Source: Arachis hypogaea (taxonomy: Eukaryota; Streptophyta; Magnoliopsida; Fabales; Fabaceae). From it: 64,000 nucleotides of DNA. The stretch spans positions 156,928,699 to 156,992,698 of the forward strand of contig NC_092050.1 of assembly GCF_003086295.3 (NCBI RefSeq), read 5' to 3'. The notes below the pieces were generated by a model, which ran no database searches, had not been told where the DNA came from, and saw nothing but the letters and a program-made list of their open reading frames with translations. The position numbers were made by a program, and so were the translations under genes. Numbering within the stretch: the stretch's first letter is position 1; every line of letters starts with the position of its first letter. Below are positions 38,037 to 50,449 of this stretch, one piece after another.

Positions 38037-41000
38037 TCATGTGCTGGTAGTGTCCTTTCTGGCATAAAATCTCCGGTACATGGAATCAACTTTGGTAAGA
38101 TAGAAGGTGCCTGCAGGTAAGTTGCTACAGTCACCGCTTGTCACATAGTCCTTTGCCCCATATCGGTGTTCCATCAGCTTCATTGTTTCAACAAATTTTT
38201 CAGGAGGAAACTGAAACAAATACATATATTCTAGTTTAGTATTTTAGTTGCATGTTGTATAAAAGGATCATAGTCAAAACATGAAGTAATTTAGGTACAT
38301 GGGTAGCTTGCCTAAATGCATATGCTTTCAATCTCAATAATGATATAACAAAAGAGAAGTTTTTTTGTACATTCGTCGTGCCTTGCGCACCGAAATGGTA
38401 CGTATTTATAACTTCCATCATATGTGAGCCTCTATCTTAATTTAAGAGTAACTAAACAATTACTTTCTCACTTCAGAGGAGTTTGATCTGATTTCTTTAT
38501 TTACAAACTTTTTGGACATCTGTTGTTAACATGAGATGCTTAGAGCAACTTTATAATGATTCATACAATATTGTTATTGAAATGTAATGGTTAAGTGCAA
38601 AGCTCTATGAATGTCAGGTTTAATGTAAAATGATCATGAGAGATTGATTAATCAAATTGTTAAAGACAGCATACCTCAACTCTCTGCTTCAACTTGCCAG
38701 CCACATCCATCAATGTTACAATGTTGGACAAAGTAAAGGGGCCTTGACCTTCTTGAATCTTGAAGGAGAACATTGTAGCCGTTAAACCACTTCCATATGA
38801 GAACATAACTACACGTTTACCAATCTACATTTAAAAAAAATATAAAGAAAATAATCAGTCATTTGGGATCAGCCATTCACCTCATAAAAGATGCTCTAGG
38901 AAGAACAAAGAAAGAATGGAACTATTAAGGGTGAAAAACCTTACCAGTGAGCTGTTCTCATTGTGAAGGAGTGATGCAAATGCTGCATAAAGAGATGCAG
39001 TGTACATGTTACCAACTTCTTTCGGTATTAACGTGCTGGGCTGCACCTTCGTGTCATATATCTTTTTCGAGGCTTGCTGGTTTGCCTGTAGAATCACAAT
39101 GATCACAAACCAACCGGAGTTCAATTTATGATAATGTTTTCGTCAATTAACGACACTCATACTCGATGAAATTAGCTACCTTTTCAAGATCACGACTATT
39201 GTAGCTTTCGTCACCCGATAGTGATTTATAAGGTTCCAAGGATGTTCTGGCAGCTTCATCAACAAAACTGTATAGCATGAAGAAAATGAAAAGAACAAAA
39301 TAGTTATAAATTGGAAGTTGAAAACATCTATTTATAACCATAGAGTCTTTTATGGTTCACTGAAACCTGGGATTTCTCAGGAAGTCATCGTAGTACAGCC
39401 GACCAAAGCTTTTTTGGACAAGCTGCAAGAAGAACAAGTTACATAGAGAAACATTATAGGTAATCATTGTCTATTCATGTCATAAATATCGAAAAAACAT
39501 AAAGCCTGGATTACCTTGTTATATGGAGAATGAAACACAAAGTAATCAGCCTCTGCCATTGAAAAGGGCTTCCCCTCCAACTTTTCGAATCTAAACATGG
39601 AAGAAGATGTTAGGAGAACCAAAACCAAAAGGAGAAAAGTTGAAAAAGCTTTCAAGTTCAGTCCATGCTTACTTCTCACAGAAAACCTTGTAGCAAGAAT
39701 CAAGTGCCATGAGATAACAATTCTGCGAGAGTTTTCCATCAACAACCTATAGCAGGCCAAACCAAAAGGGTAGCAAGGTCATAACTAGTCTATGCTTTAT
39801 TCAATATATATACCGAACAAATCAAGAAGCACCCACGAGTAACAAGTAATTGGCATAAATCAGAGGCTAAATCTAAACCTATCTAAATATCTGCACAAAA
39901 ATTCAGAGGTAATGACAGAGCATTACTGGGTATTCACTTGCAAGATTTGGCTTGTAAAAGTCATAGGCATGAGCCATGTGACTGCCTCTGAACTTGCTTT
40001 CAAAAGCAATAGGAGCATCTGGCCCCACAAGTATGGCAATAGCAGCTGCTCCTCCGGTAGGACGTGCAGGTCCTTCAGCGTAGACCTGAACATAAAGTTC
40101 ATAACTGTCATAATTGTTCGATGGTGTATATAGATGTGCAATCGAGCATTTGATTCATTGTTTGAGGAGAAAGTAACAGGATTAAAATAGTAGTAAGAAT
40201 TTTTTAACAAATGTTGAGACATGAAGACATTTTTAAATAAGAAATCTGCTACATACTGCCTTCCTAAAACATTGTCCTGTGAAGTTAATTTTGTACCATC
40301 AATGAGCAAAAGATGGTGAAATTCACTTATAAACATGCAGATTATAGAATTGAATTATAAGTTGAGGCTGTGCCACAGAAATTTCACAACCAACTCAAAC
40401 CTAAAATGGTGATTCTAGGAAATCGCAAGATCAGAAATACCACATCTAACTTGCATTAGCTAGGAATTTCTGTAATTTTAAGTTCTTTCACAACCACGTT
40501 ATTCTTCAAGTTAGTTATCATTTGATATATGTAAAGTAATTGTTGATTTCTAAAAAATACTAGTCACAAGTGACAAGTGCTTGGATTTCCATGAAATAGA
40601 TTCGAGTTCATACCGCGCTATCTGCACATATGACAAGTCCATAGCGACCATCCCATGAACTACTCTCCACCCAATTCACGCAATTGAACAGAGCTGCTGT
40701 TCCACCATAGCATGCATTTGTTGAATCAACACCTTCGATGTCAGTATTACCACTCTCCTGATTGTTACATGAGTTAATATAAGATGCAGGAATCACATAA
40801 GCACATACAGATATATTTCCTTCCTTTTTATCCTTGAATTTTGACTCATCTATATTTCAGAAAACAATAATTGGGACAAAAGTGGTAGGGGATAGGGCCA
40901 TAGGGAATGCTGCTACAAGCTTCTATGTTTGTAAAATTCAACATAAGTTAATATTATAAGCAGAAAGATCTACAATCTTTTAAAGTGAGTCCCCATCGGT

Positions 41001-41921
41001 ATGCTGTTTGTTTCCTATGGTCAACACTCAAAACCAAAACAGAGAATGAGATAGAGATACCTCAAAGAGTTGCATCAGGAAGGTCTTAATGGATTTGCTT
41101 TTGTCAATGACAGTTTCACTACCAACTTCCATGCGTCCAATTTGTTTCGGATCAATCTTATACTTTTTAAGAAGCGAGGATACAGCTGTCAAGCTGCAGT
41201 TCAACAGCCCAAAACAAAAGCAAAAAGAATAACATTAGAAAATAAAATAAAATCACTGTAAGCCAAGCCATTGCAGCTCCATCATACAGGTTCACAAAGC
41301 AGCATTGATCAACTATCAAAGCTGAAATAAACGGCACCCCCTTATGATGCACAAATACTTAATTTTCACTCATCTATGTTTATGCATATCAAATATTATC
41401 ATCCTAAACATGTTAAATTTGTTATTGATTTCTCTTAATAGAATTCTCCTAATTATGTATTATTCGACACAGACACCTCAATATATATAAAAGAAATTCC
41501 AAGTAAATAAAATTTCTTTTCTCTTTAGAATCTCAGGACAACATATTATGCTGTAACCAAACTATTAAAGAAATTCAAATCTAATGATAAATAGGATTGA
41601 TAAATGGGATATGGCAATGAAAAATTGGTAAGTGACCTCATAGAGATAACATCTTCAACCTCAGTGCAGAATGCCAAGCAATCTTGTCCAAGCCCAATAG
41701 TGTATTTCCCTTTGCTGGCCCCATCGTGAGCCTCCAAAGCTTCCTGCATCAGAATCACGCAACACCCCACAAATCAAAACCGTTAAAAATCTCAACTTTA
41801 TCACGAAATAGCAACAAAACACAATCACAATCACAATCAGACATACCTGTTTCACGCATGTGGGAGGAAAGTAGATGTCCATAGCAAGGATTCCCACATT
41901 TTTTGGGTGCGAAGAAGCCAT
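38037..41921 (-). CDS. HMGS: Hydroxymethylglutaryl-CoA synthase, 12 exons, 458 aa
   Basis: Exons: 41847-41921, 41637-41743, 41061-41193, 40614-40757, 39927-40085, 39673-39746, 39515-39590, 39367-39422, 39180-39267, 38945-39085, 38675-38824, 38037-38210. They total 1377 nt in one frame with GT/AG borders. The enzyme condenses acetyl-CoA with acetoacetyl-CoA to HMG-CoA, the second step of the cytosolic mevalonate pathway to sterols and other isoprenoids. Catalytic residues are in place: Glu83 in RMEVGSET, the nucleophile Cys121 in STNACYGG, and His251 in FHSPYNK. Each is offset by +4 from the plant positions I recall (79, 117, 247). Start [20 protein letters not shown] is the usual plant N-terminus. 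The length is normal and no lesion is seen. The leader has a CT-rich tract (41956-42010). Confidence 0.96.
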
Positions 41922-42135
41922 GGAAAAAGGGTAGATTTTTTCTCACTTGTTGAAGATCAGAAGAAGAAGAAGAAGAAGAAGACGGAGGAGGTGGAGGAGA
42001 AGGAGGAGTAGGTGGTGCAAGTGGAAAGTTGTAACTTGTAAGTGTGATGGAAGAAAGAAAGAGAAAGAGTAAATGGTGGCTTATTGAATCAAAAAAGATG
42101 CTGACTTGGAAGTTGCCCTGTTCAGCTGATGCCAT

Positions 42136-43277
42136 TTTTCTTTGGCGCTCTGTTTTGTGTGGTAGATTTTGTGCCTCTTCCCAACTAACCCCTCCTTATG
42201 TGGAAATTTTGATGGGTCTTTGAGTTGAATGAGGGGTTCATTATTACCCATTAATTACTATTGTCATTCTTATCTGTGGGTGAAATTAGATTTCTTAATC
42301 ATTACTATTTAATTGGTTCAAATGATTGATCATCATTAATTGATCTTTAAATAGAATTTAATTTTGATAAATTAACCGTGTAAAACACTAAAACATCTTG
42401 TATATTTATTTTTTAAATAATTATTTATATGATCAATTTAAAATATAATTATTTTTATCAATTTGACGTTATCTAATTAGATGTATTTATAAAATTATTT
42501 TTTTTTGACAATGCATTAAAATTAAATTTTTAGATACTAGACTTAATGACTACTTAATAAAAAATTTGACTACAAGATTATTCACCTAAAGAGCTTTTAT
42601 TGCATTTATAGCCGAATTAACTAAAATGAGCTAATTAGAATTTGTTTTATGTTCTTTTCAGAAATTTAGGTAGAGGATAAGAAAATTAAGAAGCTATTAA
42701 TGTGTAGTTTGAAAATTCCATGATGAAGACATGTTTATTGTCTTTGTCTTTGTCCTTTTGGCTTATCATGGTCCATAGATAGCTACATAGGAATAGGATA
42801 GATTGGACCAACAATAATAGAGTGATGCAAACTCAAAGTTAACACAGAGCTTAGGTTGGGAGTATCTTCATTAGTAAGTAAAATATTGTTCCCTTGACAT
42901 ACCTTGATTCTTGAATAAAATAACATCTTCCCATGTTAAATAAAATAGTAACACTGTCTTGTTCAAGCATTTGTTTACTTTTGTTTAATAATATTATTAT
43001 TTGTATTAATTTTCTTTTTGTAATATGTGCACTATAGAGTAAAGGAGCTTCCTGAAACAAATACTTTTTTTTCTTTTGCATTTCACAGAGTGAATAATTA
43101 TCTATATAGTTGCTGAAATCATCTCCTTTTTCCTTGGAGAATCAAATCAAATTTCCATATACATGAAATAACCTTCATCCAAAGTCACACTCTAGATAGG
43201 CACTTACAAGATAAACAAATCAAGAACAATAATGAACAACTAACAATAAATGAAATTTAATTGGTTGAAATGAATAA
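42136..43277. other. HMGS promoter side and intergenic DNA
   Basis: No gene recognised. 42136-42240 is less AT-rich and probably promoter or leader of HMGS. No convincing TATA box. Confidence 0.4.
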
Positions 43278-45221
43278 TCAAACTTCAATTGTTTTCTGAT
43301 TGAGAGCAGTGTATCTCCACCTCTCCTTTTCCACAAAATCTGCATCAAGAAACCTTGCAACAAAAGCCCAAAGCCTATATACATCTTCAAAACTAGCCAA
43401 GAATCCTAATGCAGCAGTAACCACACTTATTCCAACTTCACTATCTCTATCTTTCTTCTTCTTATTATTATTGCCTTTCCCTTCTTTTTTGCTCTGAAGA
43501 ACTCTTCCTTTATCTTCTGCATACTTATCTGCAAACCAAATATGATGCAGGAATCCATAACCGATTGAAATGTTGCTTCTATCAGCAAGTTTCTGAACAA
43601 GAACAGGCTCAACTTTTTCACCTTTCCAGTCAAACACATTGAATGCCAAAGCTGCTCCTCTATCAAACTTCACTCTTGGACCATATATCTTCACCAGTGG
43701 AAACTCTTCTGTGTGTGGATGCTTAAGCTTCACCATTGAGTTCACCAACCAGTTTATCAAGTACCTCGCCCGAGTGCTAATCAGTATTGATCCCAGAGAA
43801 TCCACCTGATCCAAACCCCTGCATTCAATCTCAAACCCTCCATTTTCACTTCCTTGAGCAACACTCTTCTTCTTGAGATTAGCCTCCTCAATTTCAGAAC
43901 CTCGATGAGATTGTGCCTCTTCTTCATCTTTTCCAGATTCTGTGGCTTGTCTAGGACCAGAGAATGATCTCATCGAGGATAATTCTTCTTCTTCTTCTTC
44001 TCCTTGTTCTTCTTGTGTGCTATATATAGTTTTTTGTTCAAGTTCTAAGTCAGTGCCAGAAGAATCCTCGGATAGATGTATCTGATTTTGTGGCACAAGG
44101 TTCACAATTCCTGCAGAAGAAGTAGCTTCCATGCTCGAAATAGCGGATTTCTTGACGAAAAGGCAACCAAAACCAGAAGGATTCTCACCATAGACCTTAT
44201 AGAAAGAGCAGATTAAGAAATCAGGGAGAAAGAGAGAGAGGCCAAAAGAGTCCATGTCCTTTGGCCCCAATGCGCATGCATCAACCAACACATGCCAACC
44301 ATTTTCTTGTGCTACACTCATCCAAAGATAAGGGTACCTTGTTCCTGTTACCCTTGAGTGAAGTGGAAAGACAAAAAGACCCTTCTTTTTCTTCTTATTC
44401 TTCCTCTTGCCCACAATGATTTTCCTCAATTTTGTTGTCTGAATCCTGAACCTTGGCCATGAGAATTCAGCTGAAATAGCCCTTGCACCTCTCTTCTCTG
44501 AGGCACTAATCATGTTTCCAACAGCTTCACTCTCATAGTCATAAACTGTGAGAAGCTTCCTGGAAGATTGGAACTGGTATGAATCTGCAACAAGCTTGAA
44601 AGCTGAGGTTCTGTTTGCTGTGAAAACCATGTAATAATCAGTTTCAGATATGTTGAGGAAATTCATGATTCTTTTCCTCATTGCAGACTCAAATTCTGAC
44701 TCTTGTCCACCATGGATCAATAGTGTTTTCAGATTCCCAGTCTTGGAGGATAGGCTGAAGAATGGAATTCCAGGATATTGATTTGAAGTTGAAGTTGAAG
44801 TTGAAGCAAGTTGTGATTTTGATGCATCCCCATGATAACGTTGTTGTTGTTGTTGTTGTTGGAGTTGAGAATGGGAGAATAGGCCAACACCAATGTAATC
44901 AAGGCAAGTGTGGTTGCTGAGATGGTGATACTCTTGTGCTCTAACATGGTCAACAAGTTCAGTCTCAGAATACTGAGGGTAAACTTTGTTGAATTCATTG
45001 AATGATTCATGAAGAGAAGGAAGTGACTCATGGTTTGTGAAGTTTGTGTTTGGAAAGATGGAAGATGAAGTTGTTGCTACAAAGTTGTGGCGACATTCAG
45101 AAGAACTGTTTCTGATTTTGGTTCTGTTGTTGATGTTTGGTGATGCTGCTGATGAGTTGAAAAATGGGGTTGGACAGCAACACTGAGAGGCCTCATTTTG
45201 GTTTTGGCCAAGCCTCTCCAT
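43278..45221 (-). CDS. PLP-dependent transferase, molybdenum-cofactor-sulfurase-like, intronless
   Basis: A single open frame. I place the start at the second Met (MERLGQNQNEASQCCC) because the TATA box at 45289-45298 puts the transcript start close to or past the first in-frame ATG at 45266. From the upstream ATG the frame is 662 codons; from the chosen start 647. The fold-type I PLP enzyme core is visible: YIGVGLF near the start, TANRTSAFKLV, YDYESEAVGNM, VLVDACALGP (Asp for the cofactor ring nitrogen) and SFYKVYGENPSGFGCLFV (candidate Schiff-base lysine, about residue 342). Low-complexity inserts are poly-Gln, a Lys/Arg run (KRKNKKKKK) and Glu-rich stretches. It resembles the plant proteins annotated as Mo-cofactor-sulfurase-like but has no MOSC domain, so sulfurase activity is unproven. 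Confidence 0.85.
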   Translation of the reverse strand: MERLGQNQNEASQCCCPTPFFNSSAASPNINNRTKIRNSSSECRHNFVATTSSSIFPNTNFTNHESLPSLHESFNEFNKVYPQYSETELVDHVRAQEYHHLSNHTCLDYIGVGLFSHSQLQQQQQQQRYHGDASKSQLASTSTSTSNQYPGIPFFSLSSKTGNLKTLLIHGGQESEFESAMRKRIMNFLNISETDYYMVFTANRTSAFKLVADSYQFQSSRKLLTVYDYESEAVGNMISASEKRGARAISAEFSWPRFRIQTTKLRKIIVGKRKNKKKKKGLFVFPLHSRVTGTRYPYLWMSVAQENGWHVLVDACALGPKDMDSFGLSLFLPDFLICSFYKVYGENPSGFGCLFVKKSAISSMEATSSAGIVNLVPQNQIHLSEDSSGTDLELEQKTIYSTQEEQGEEEEEELSSMRSFSGPRQATESGKDEEEAQSHRGSEIEEANLKKKSVAQGSENGGFEIECRGLDQVDSLGSILISTRARYLINWLVNSMVKLKHPHTEEFPLVKIYGPRVKFDRGAALAFNVFDWKGEKVEPVLVQKLADRSNISIGYGFLHHIWFADKYAEDKGRVLQSKKEGKGNNNKKKKDRDSEVGISVVTAALGFLASFEDVYRLWAFVARFLDADFVEKERWRYTALNQKTIEV

Positions 45222-45288
45222 ATTTTTTTCTTTTCTTTTTAGTTTTTCTTTCTCCTTTCTGTGCAATCATAAACAATTCTACTTTACT

Positions 45289-45298
45289 TTATATATAT
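45289..45298 (-). promoter_or_regulatory. TATA box of the Mo-cofactor-sulfurase-like gene
   Basis: TATATATAAA on the minus strand, 25-30 bp before about 45263. This supports use of the ATG at 45221 rather than 45266. Confidence 0.55.
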
Positions 45299-45832
45299 AG
45301 TAAGTTGATATTTTCTTGTGCCATGAGATTCTTAGGTGTTGTATGGCAACCGGCACAAATGGAAAAGCACAAACAGAAAAGAACAGAAAAGTGTGTGTAC
45401 TGGTTTATGTATTTGGATTCAGATTTGAGGTGGCTGAATACGGCAATGAGTGTGGTCCTATTGAAAAGGTCATGCTGTTCAATTTGGACCTTGTCTTCCA
45501 TAATAGTATACCTTCCAAATGTTGACCTCTTAATTAATTATTCATACTATTTCCAATTGAAATTGCCACAGGCCAATCAATCTCATCCCTATAACTTCTT
45601 GTTTTTTTTATCGTGGTTGTTCAGTTGTGTTACGGTCCAGCTCTCAAATTAAGTCTAAAATTGTGGTTGGTCCAAGAATTTTTTTACTGTGCATGTCGGC
45701 TCATTAAGAACGTAATATGGATCATATTCAGATAGAATCTTTCATATATCTCCCACATTCTATTTAAATCCCTACTAACCCAGAACCAAAAAATTCGTAG
45801 CCTCCTGTCTCGATTCTACTATTTTATGTTTG
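45299..45832. other. Intergenic / promoter-side DNA
   Basis: A 162-codon open frame on the plus strand (45164-45652) overlaps the antisense gene and has no recognisable product. Probably promoter sequence. Confidence 0.4.
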
Positions 45833-46071
45833 GGAGCTACTCAGATAAAGACGTCTGAAAAGTCTTTTTTTTTTTAAAGATATTTTTTAGTAATTAAAAT
45901 TTAACACATATAATTAATTAAATCGTGTGTTATTTTTGTCAAAATTAGTTCAAATAAATTAATTTGACCGAAAAAATAATGAATCAAATTTTGAACGGTG
46001 TAAATTAATATTATTTTTTTTATAAAAGATGACTACAATACCCTTGTTATAAAAAATGACTAAAATATTCC

Positions 46072-46120
<49 letters not shown>

Positions 46121-46430
46121 TCTAAATCCTAATCCTATGACGATAGAGAAGTAAAGGGTTAGAATTTAGGATTATTAAAATTAATATATATAATAAGAGT
46201 ATTTTAGTTATTTTCTATAATAAGGATATTGTAGTCATTTTTTTATGAAAAATAATATTAATTTAAACCAGTTTAAAATTTGATTCATTATTTTTTTGGT
46301 CAAATTAATTTGTCTAACCTAATTATAACAAAAATAGCACCGTCTAATTAATTATATGTGTTAAATTTTAATTATTAAAAAATATCTTTAAAAAAAGATT
46401 TTTTTTAGGTATCTTTATCTGAGTCGCTCC
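45833..46430. mobile_element. Long foldback element, ~250-bp inverted arms around a (TA)n core
   Basis: Ends GGAGCTACTCAGATAAAGA and, inverted, GGAGCGACTCAGATAAAGA. The arms stay paired through AATTTAACACATATAATTAA, GGTCAAATTAATTTG and CAATACCC/ACTACAATATCC blocks. The core holds a (TA)n run at 46074-46116. No coding potential. Target duplication not clear. Confidence 0.75.
46074..46116. repeat. (TA)n microsatellite at the centre of the foldback element
   Basis: About 21 TA units. Confidence 0.9.
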
Positions 46431-49400
46431 GTATTTGTTTTACCACTATGAATGATAACGCTAATCTCACTTCTAGATTAAATTGTATATCTTTGCTGAC
46501 AGAAAATTAGGCGAAGTTTTCTCCAAACAAATTTATGTCTATCTAATGGTTCTGTATTTCTATATTTCGCAAACAATTATACTTGTTGTAGCACTAATTG
46601 AAAATATTTGCTAAATTAGGTGGAACTTCTTTTTCTTTCCCTACTACCCATTCTCAATTGTTATTTTGGCTTTTTAAATTATTGCAAATGATAGCACATG
46701 ATTACACAAAACCATGAGTGAGTTTGACATAGACAACTATAAAAAGCATTTGCTGAATTGGTGAGGGCCATATATGTTTGTATGTATATATAATAATATA
46801 ATATCAGAAATTAAAAACAAGAAAAAGTCAGGTTCTGGAAAAAAGGACTAATATAACATCATAACTGCAATATTCTACTTACTTATAAGTAAGAACTAAT
46901 CACAATTTAGACACAAACAACCATTGGAGTGGTTGAAGAATGATAACTTAGCTTTAAGTGTGTAACATTAGGAATGTTGAAAAGCACTATTGAGTGGACA
47001 CCACTAATGTGTACAACAAGAAAATGCTCTTTTAGAATTCATCTATGTGCTAATTGACAATAAATGAATTGATTAAGGTTTGAATGTTGCAAAGTTATCA
47101 TTTTCTCTTTCTGAAAGACTCAGAATATGTTTGTGCAACAAACTAAAATTTGTCTCGGATGTGCCAAACATTGTCCAACTAATTAGGTGCTACCACCTAT
47201 AAATTCCTATGCATATGCTTTAACATTGAGCAAAGCTTGTTTTATATATAATTTGTTGGATTCATTTCTTATTTTTAAGGTGCATTTAGTTTACGGTAAA
47301 AAATATGATAGATTTATTTTGATTGAAAAATTTTATGTGAATATTCACGTATCAAATTAAATTATGAAGTTTGTACTTTATTTTATTCTTTAACAAGACA
47401 TACCATAATAGGTCTTTTTTTAGAAAAAAGACATAGATCCGATTTTTTAATTCGAAGACACATAAGTTTTTTATTAATTGAAAATAAAAAAATGTTTCTT
47501 ACTTTTTAAAATATGAGACATTTAAGTCTCTTCGTCCAATATATAAGGATAAATTAATCTCCTAAAAGAACTTAAATGTCTTGTATTTTAGAAAGTGAAT
47601 GATATTTTTGTATTTTTAATTAATCGAAAACTTATTTATTTTTAAAATAAAAAGTCAGAGACCTATTTATCATTTATTCGTCTTTTTATATAGAAATAAA
47701 CATTCATAATTTCATATAGTCTCCGTTTAAATTTGTATTTTTTAAGAATTCATACATTAGTAACTAAAGAAAATTAAATTTACCGTTTAAAGATATAAAC
47801 CAATGTCTTAAAATTAAACAGTTATGACAACAGGAGTGGAGTATTCAGCCTCACATATGGAGAAGGAAAGTGGGACATGGTTATGATGAGAAAAGTCCCT
47901 TATTCAGAAAGAAGAAAGTGAATTTGACAGTGTGGATGTAAATGCAATCAATTTAAGTGTGTGTTGCATGTTACATATATATTACAAACAAAAAAACACT
48001 ACTTGGATGTGGAGAACAGATCAGAGGAAAAAGACCATGCACTGCCACATTGCTCAATCACGGGTCCGCAAACAAATTTCTTTTAATGTGGTAGCTAAGT
48101 TCATTATTAAGCTTGCAATATGGTTAAAAACAATGTGTTTAATTATTTCACGACTTTAATTTTAATGATCTAATAATATAAAATATTTTACACAGTCGTG
48201 TAATTATAACTATTTTTTTAAATGATCATTTACATAATTAATATAAAAGGTAGTTATTTTTATATAACATTTATGTGATTTAATGTACGTATAAAATAAT
48301 TTTATACTGATAATACATTAAAATTAAATTCATTATTTCACTTCCTTCGCGAATTCTTCTTTATTTTTAACAAATAAACAAAAATGAATTCTACACTGAT
48401 CATCTTATCACGAATTCACAATTGAAGCAAGTTATTGAAGTTGACTATCTAATGGACAATAAGAATCAAGCTCGTGTTGTTGTGAGTTTGATTATAAAAT
48501 TGTGACAAGCTAACTAAGTTTAAATAATGATAAAAAATAATAAATCATACAGCTATGATTTTTCTCATATCTCTGACTCGGACTTCATACAAAATAAACC
48601 CAGAGGAACATATGGCACTAATTATGCCGTATATAAATATAATCTTTTCTAGAAACCAAGTTTCATTCTTGGACAAGCTAACTATATATCATTCAAAAAT
48701 AAAATCCATTATAATGCCGTTAATTATATAAATATAAATATAATTCTATATGTATAGTAGGACATACAATTTTATTTTAGTTTTTTGCTGTAGAATTAAA
48801 AGATATATGTTAAGAATGAAACTCCAGTGTAATTAGCAGTTAGTTCAATTTCTGTTCTTAGAAAATAAAGGCTTTAAAATGTTAACTCAAAATGTTTTAA
48901 ACTGTGACCCTCGTGATAGCTATTGGTCCAAAAGAGTTGAACCTTGAACTCTCAACTCTACTTTATTTGAAGGTTATTAGTTAATTAACCTTGTTTAATA
49001 AAAAGTATCAGAAAGATTAAAAAAAAAAAAATTAAAAAGTGCTCCTTTATGATTTTTTTTTTTTTAAATCATAGTTGCGCAACCCAAAAGTAGTTGAGTT
49101 TAATTAATTAATGAACTGCCTTTACCTGTCATACAAGTAACTAACTTAGTGCCATGCTGGCATGTTAGTTCTAACTAACTAACTCTAATCTAACTACAGT
49201 TAGCTTGGTTCACATGTAAAGCTCAGGATTGAGCTCCTCTTTCATCCAATATTATCAATTAAGGCTTATATAGGCTATAGAATATAGATTGAATAGCCTA
49301 TTGTTAGCTTCAAACGTTATATCGAGACACAATGATATTAATTAATGACCCTTCAACCATAGGCTTATTGGAAGGTTTTACAATCTTCTATTAAACTAAT

Positions 49401-50449
49401 GGAGATATTAAAAGAAATGCCACCACCCATATAACGACGATAAAAATAATTTTTATTAAAGTTGTTTATTTAGCCACAATTAAAATACGTATTTTAAAAA
49501 ATATGGGTTAATAATAAAAATATAAATTATAAATAAAATTGAATCAATAAATATATTAGAAGATCTAAGAGAAAAAATAATTAAATTATTTAAATTAATA
49601 AACTAAAAATTAATGATTCTAACTAATATTAATTCAAACGACATTAAATTTCTTAAATTAATACAAAATGATTGTTTCCAAAATCTCAATTCCACAATAA
49701 ATTTTATTCAAGGTATTCAAAAATAAAATAAAAATTGTTAGACTAAAAACAAAATAATTAATAATAAGAATCGGTAGATTAAAATATAAATTTTTAAAAA
49801 TCAGAGAAAATTATTAAAAGAATTAAAAAAATTATAAATAAAACTTCAACTCTTAAAAAATTATTAATTTTCAAAATAAAAAATATAAAAAATGATAATG
49901 AAATAAATACAGAAAAATAATATTAATGGTGATATTCATAGTCGAAAAATAGGAGATAATATAAAATATATATTAAAAATAAGAGTTAAAGAACTCATGT
50001 ATTTATACACAAATATATATTAACTAATTTAATAGAGTGTACATAATATTTTTGAATATCTACATATTTTATTTTAATAGATTTTAATCTTCAGATTTCC
50101 ATTGGTTTGGAGTCACCTATTAATTTTTATTTTGTCAGATTTTGGCTTTTTGTTTATCTGGCCTATTAAGATTTAGGTCCAGCCCACATTACTAATACGA
50201 AACGAGTAACCCACAGATTTTCTGGACGGCCCAACAGTGGCAAATCCAATCCGTGTGGTCTCATCCAAACTGCTCGGACCGACTTGGGAAACAAATTAAT
50301 ATTAGATTTGCCTTAACTTCATTTAATTTGTTTATAAATATTAGAAGAGCATTTAATTTATTTCCCTATTAATATTAGATTTGCCTTAACTTCATTTAAA
50401 TTAATATTAACTAAGTCAATCCAAAAATATTAGATTGGTTACAAAGTTT
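46431..50449. other. Intergenic, no gene recognised
   Basis: AT-rich throughout. Short frames such as 47932-48159 have no recognisable product and no splice context. Confidence 0.4.

Noticed and set aside
41755..42135. 126-codon frame upstream of HMGS as a separate gene or N-terminal extension
   Set aside because: It is in a different frame from HMGS exon 1 and runs into intron 1. Its Ser/Pro-rich content comes from the CT-rich leader. Kept only as a possible upstream frame.
45164..45652. 162-codon plus-strand frame
   Set aside because: It overlaps the antisense start of the sulfurase-like gene and its promoter; no recognisable domain.
47932..48159. 75-codon frame as a small protein
   Set aside because: No signal peptide, domain or promoter; chance frame in intergenic DNA.
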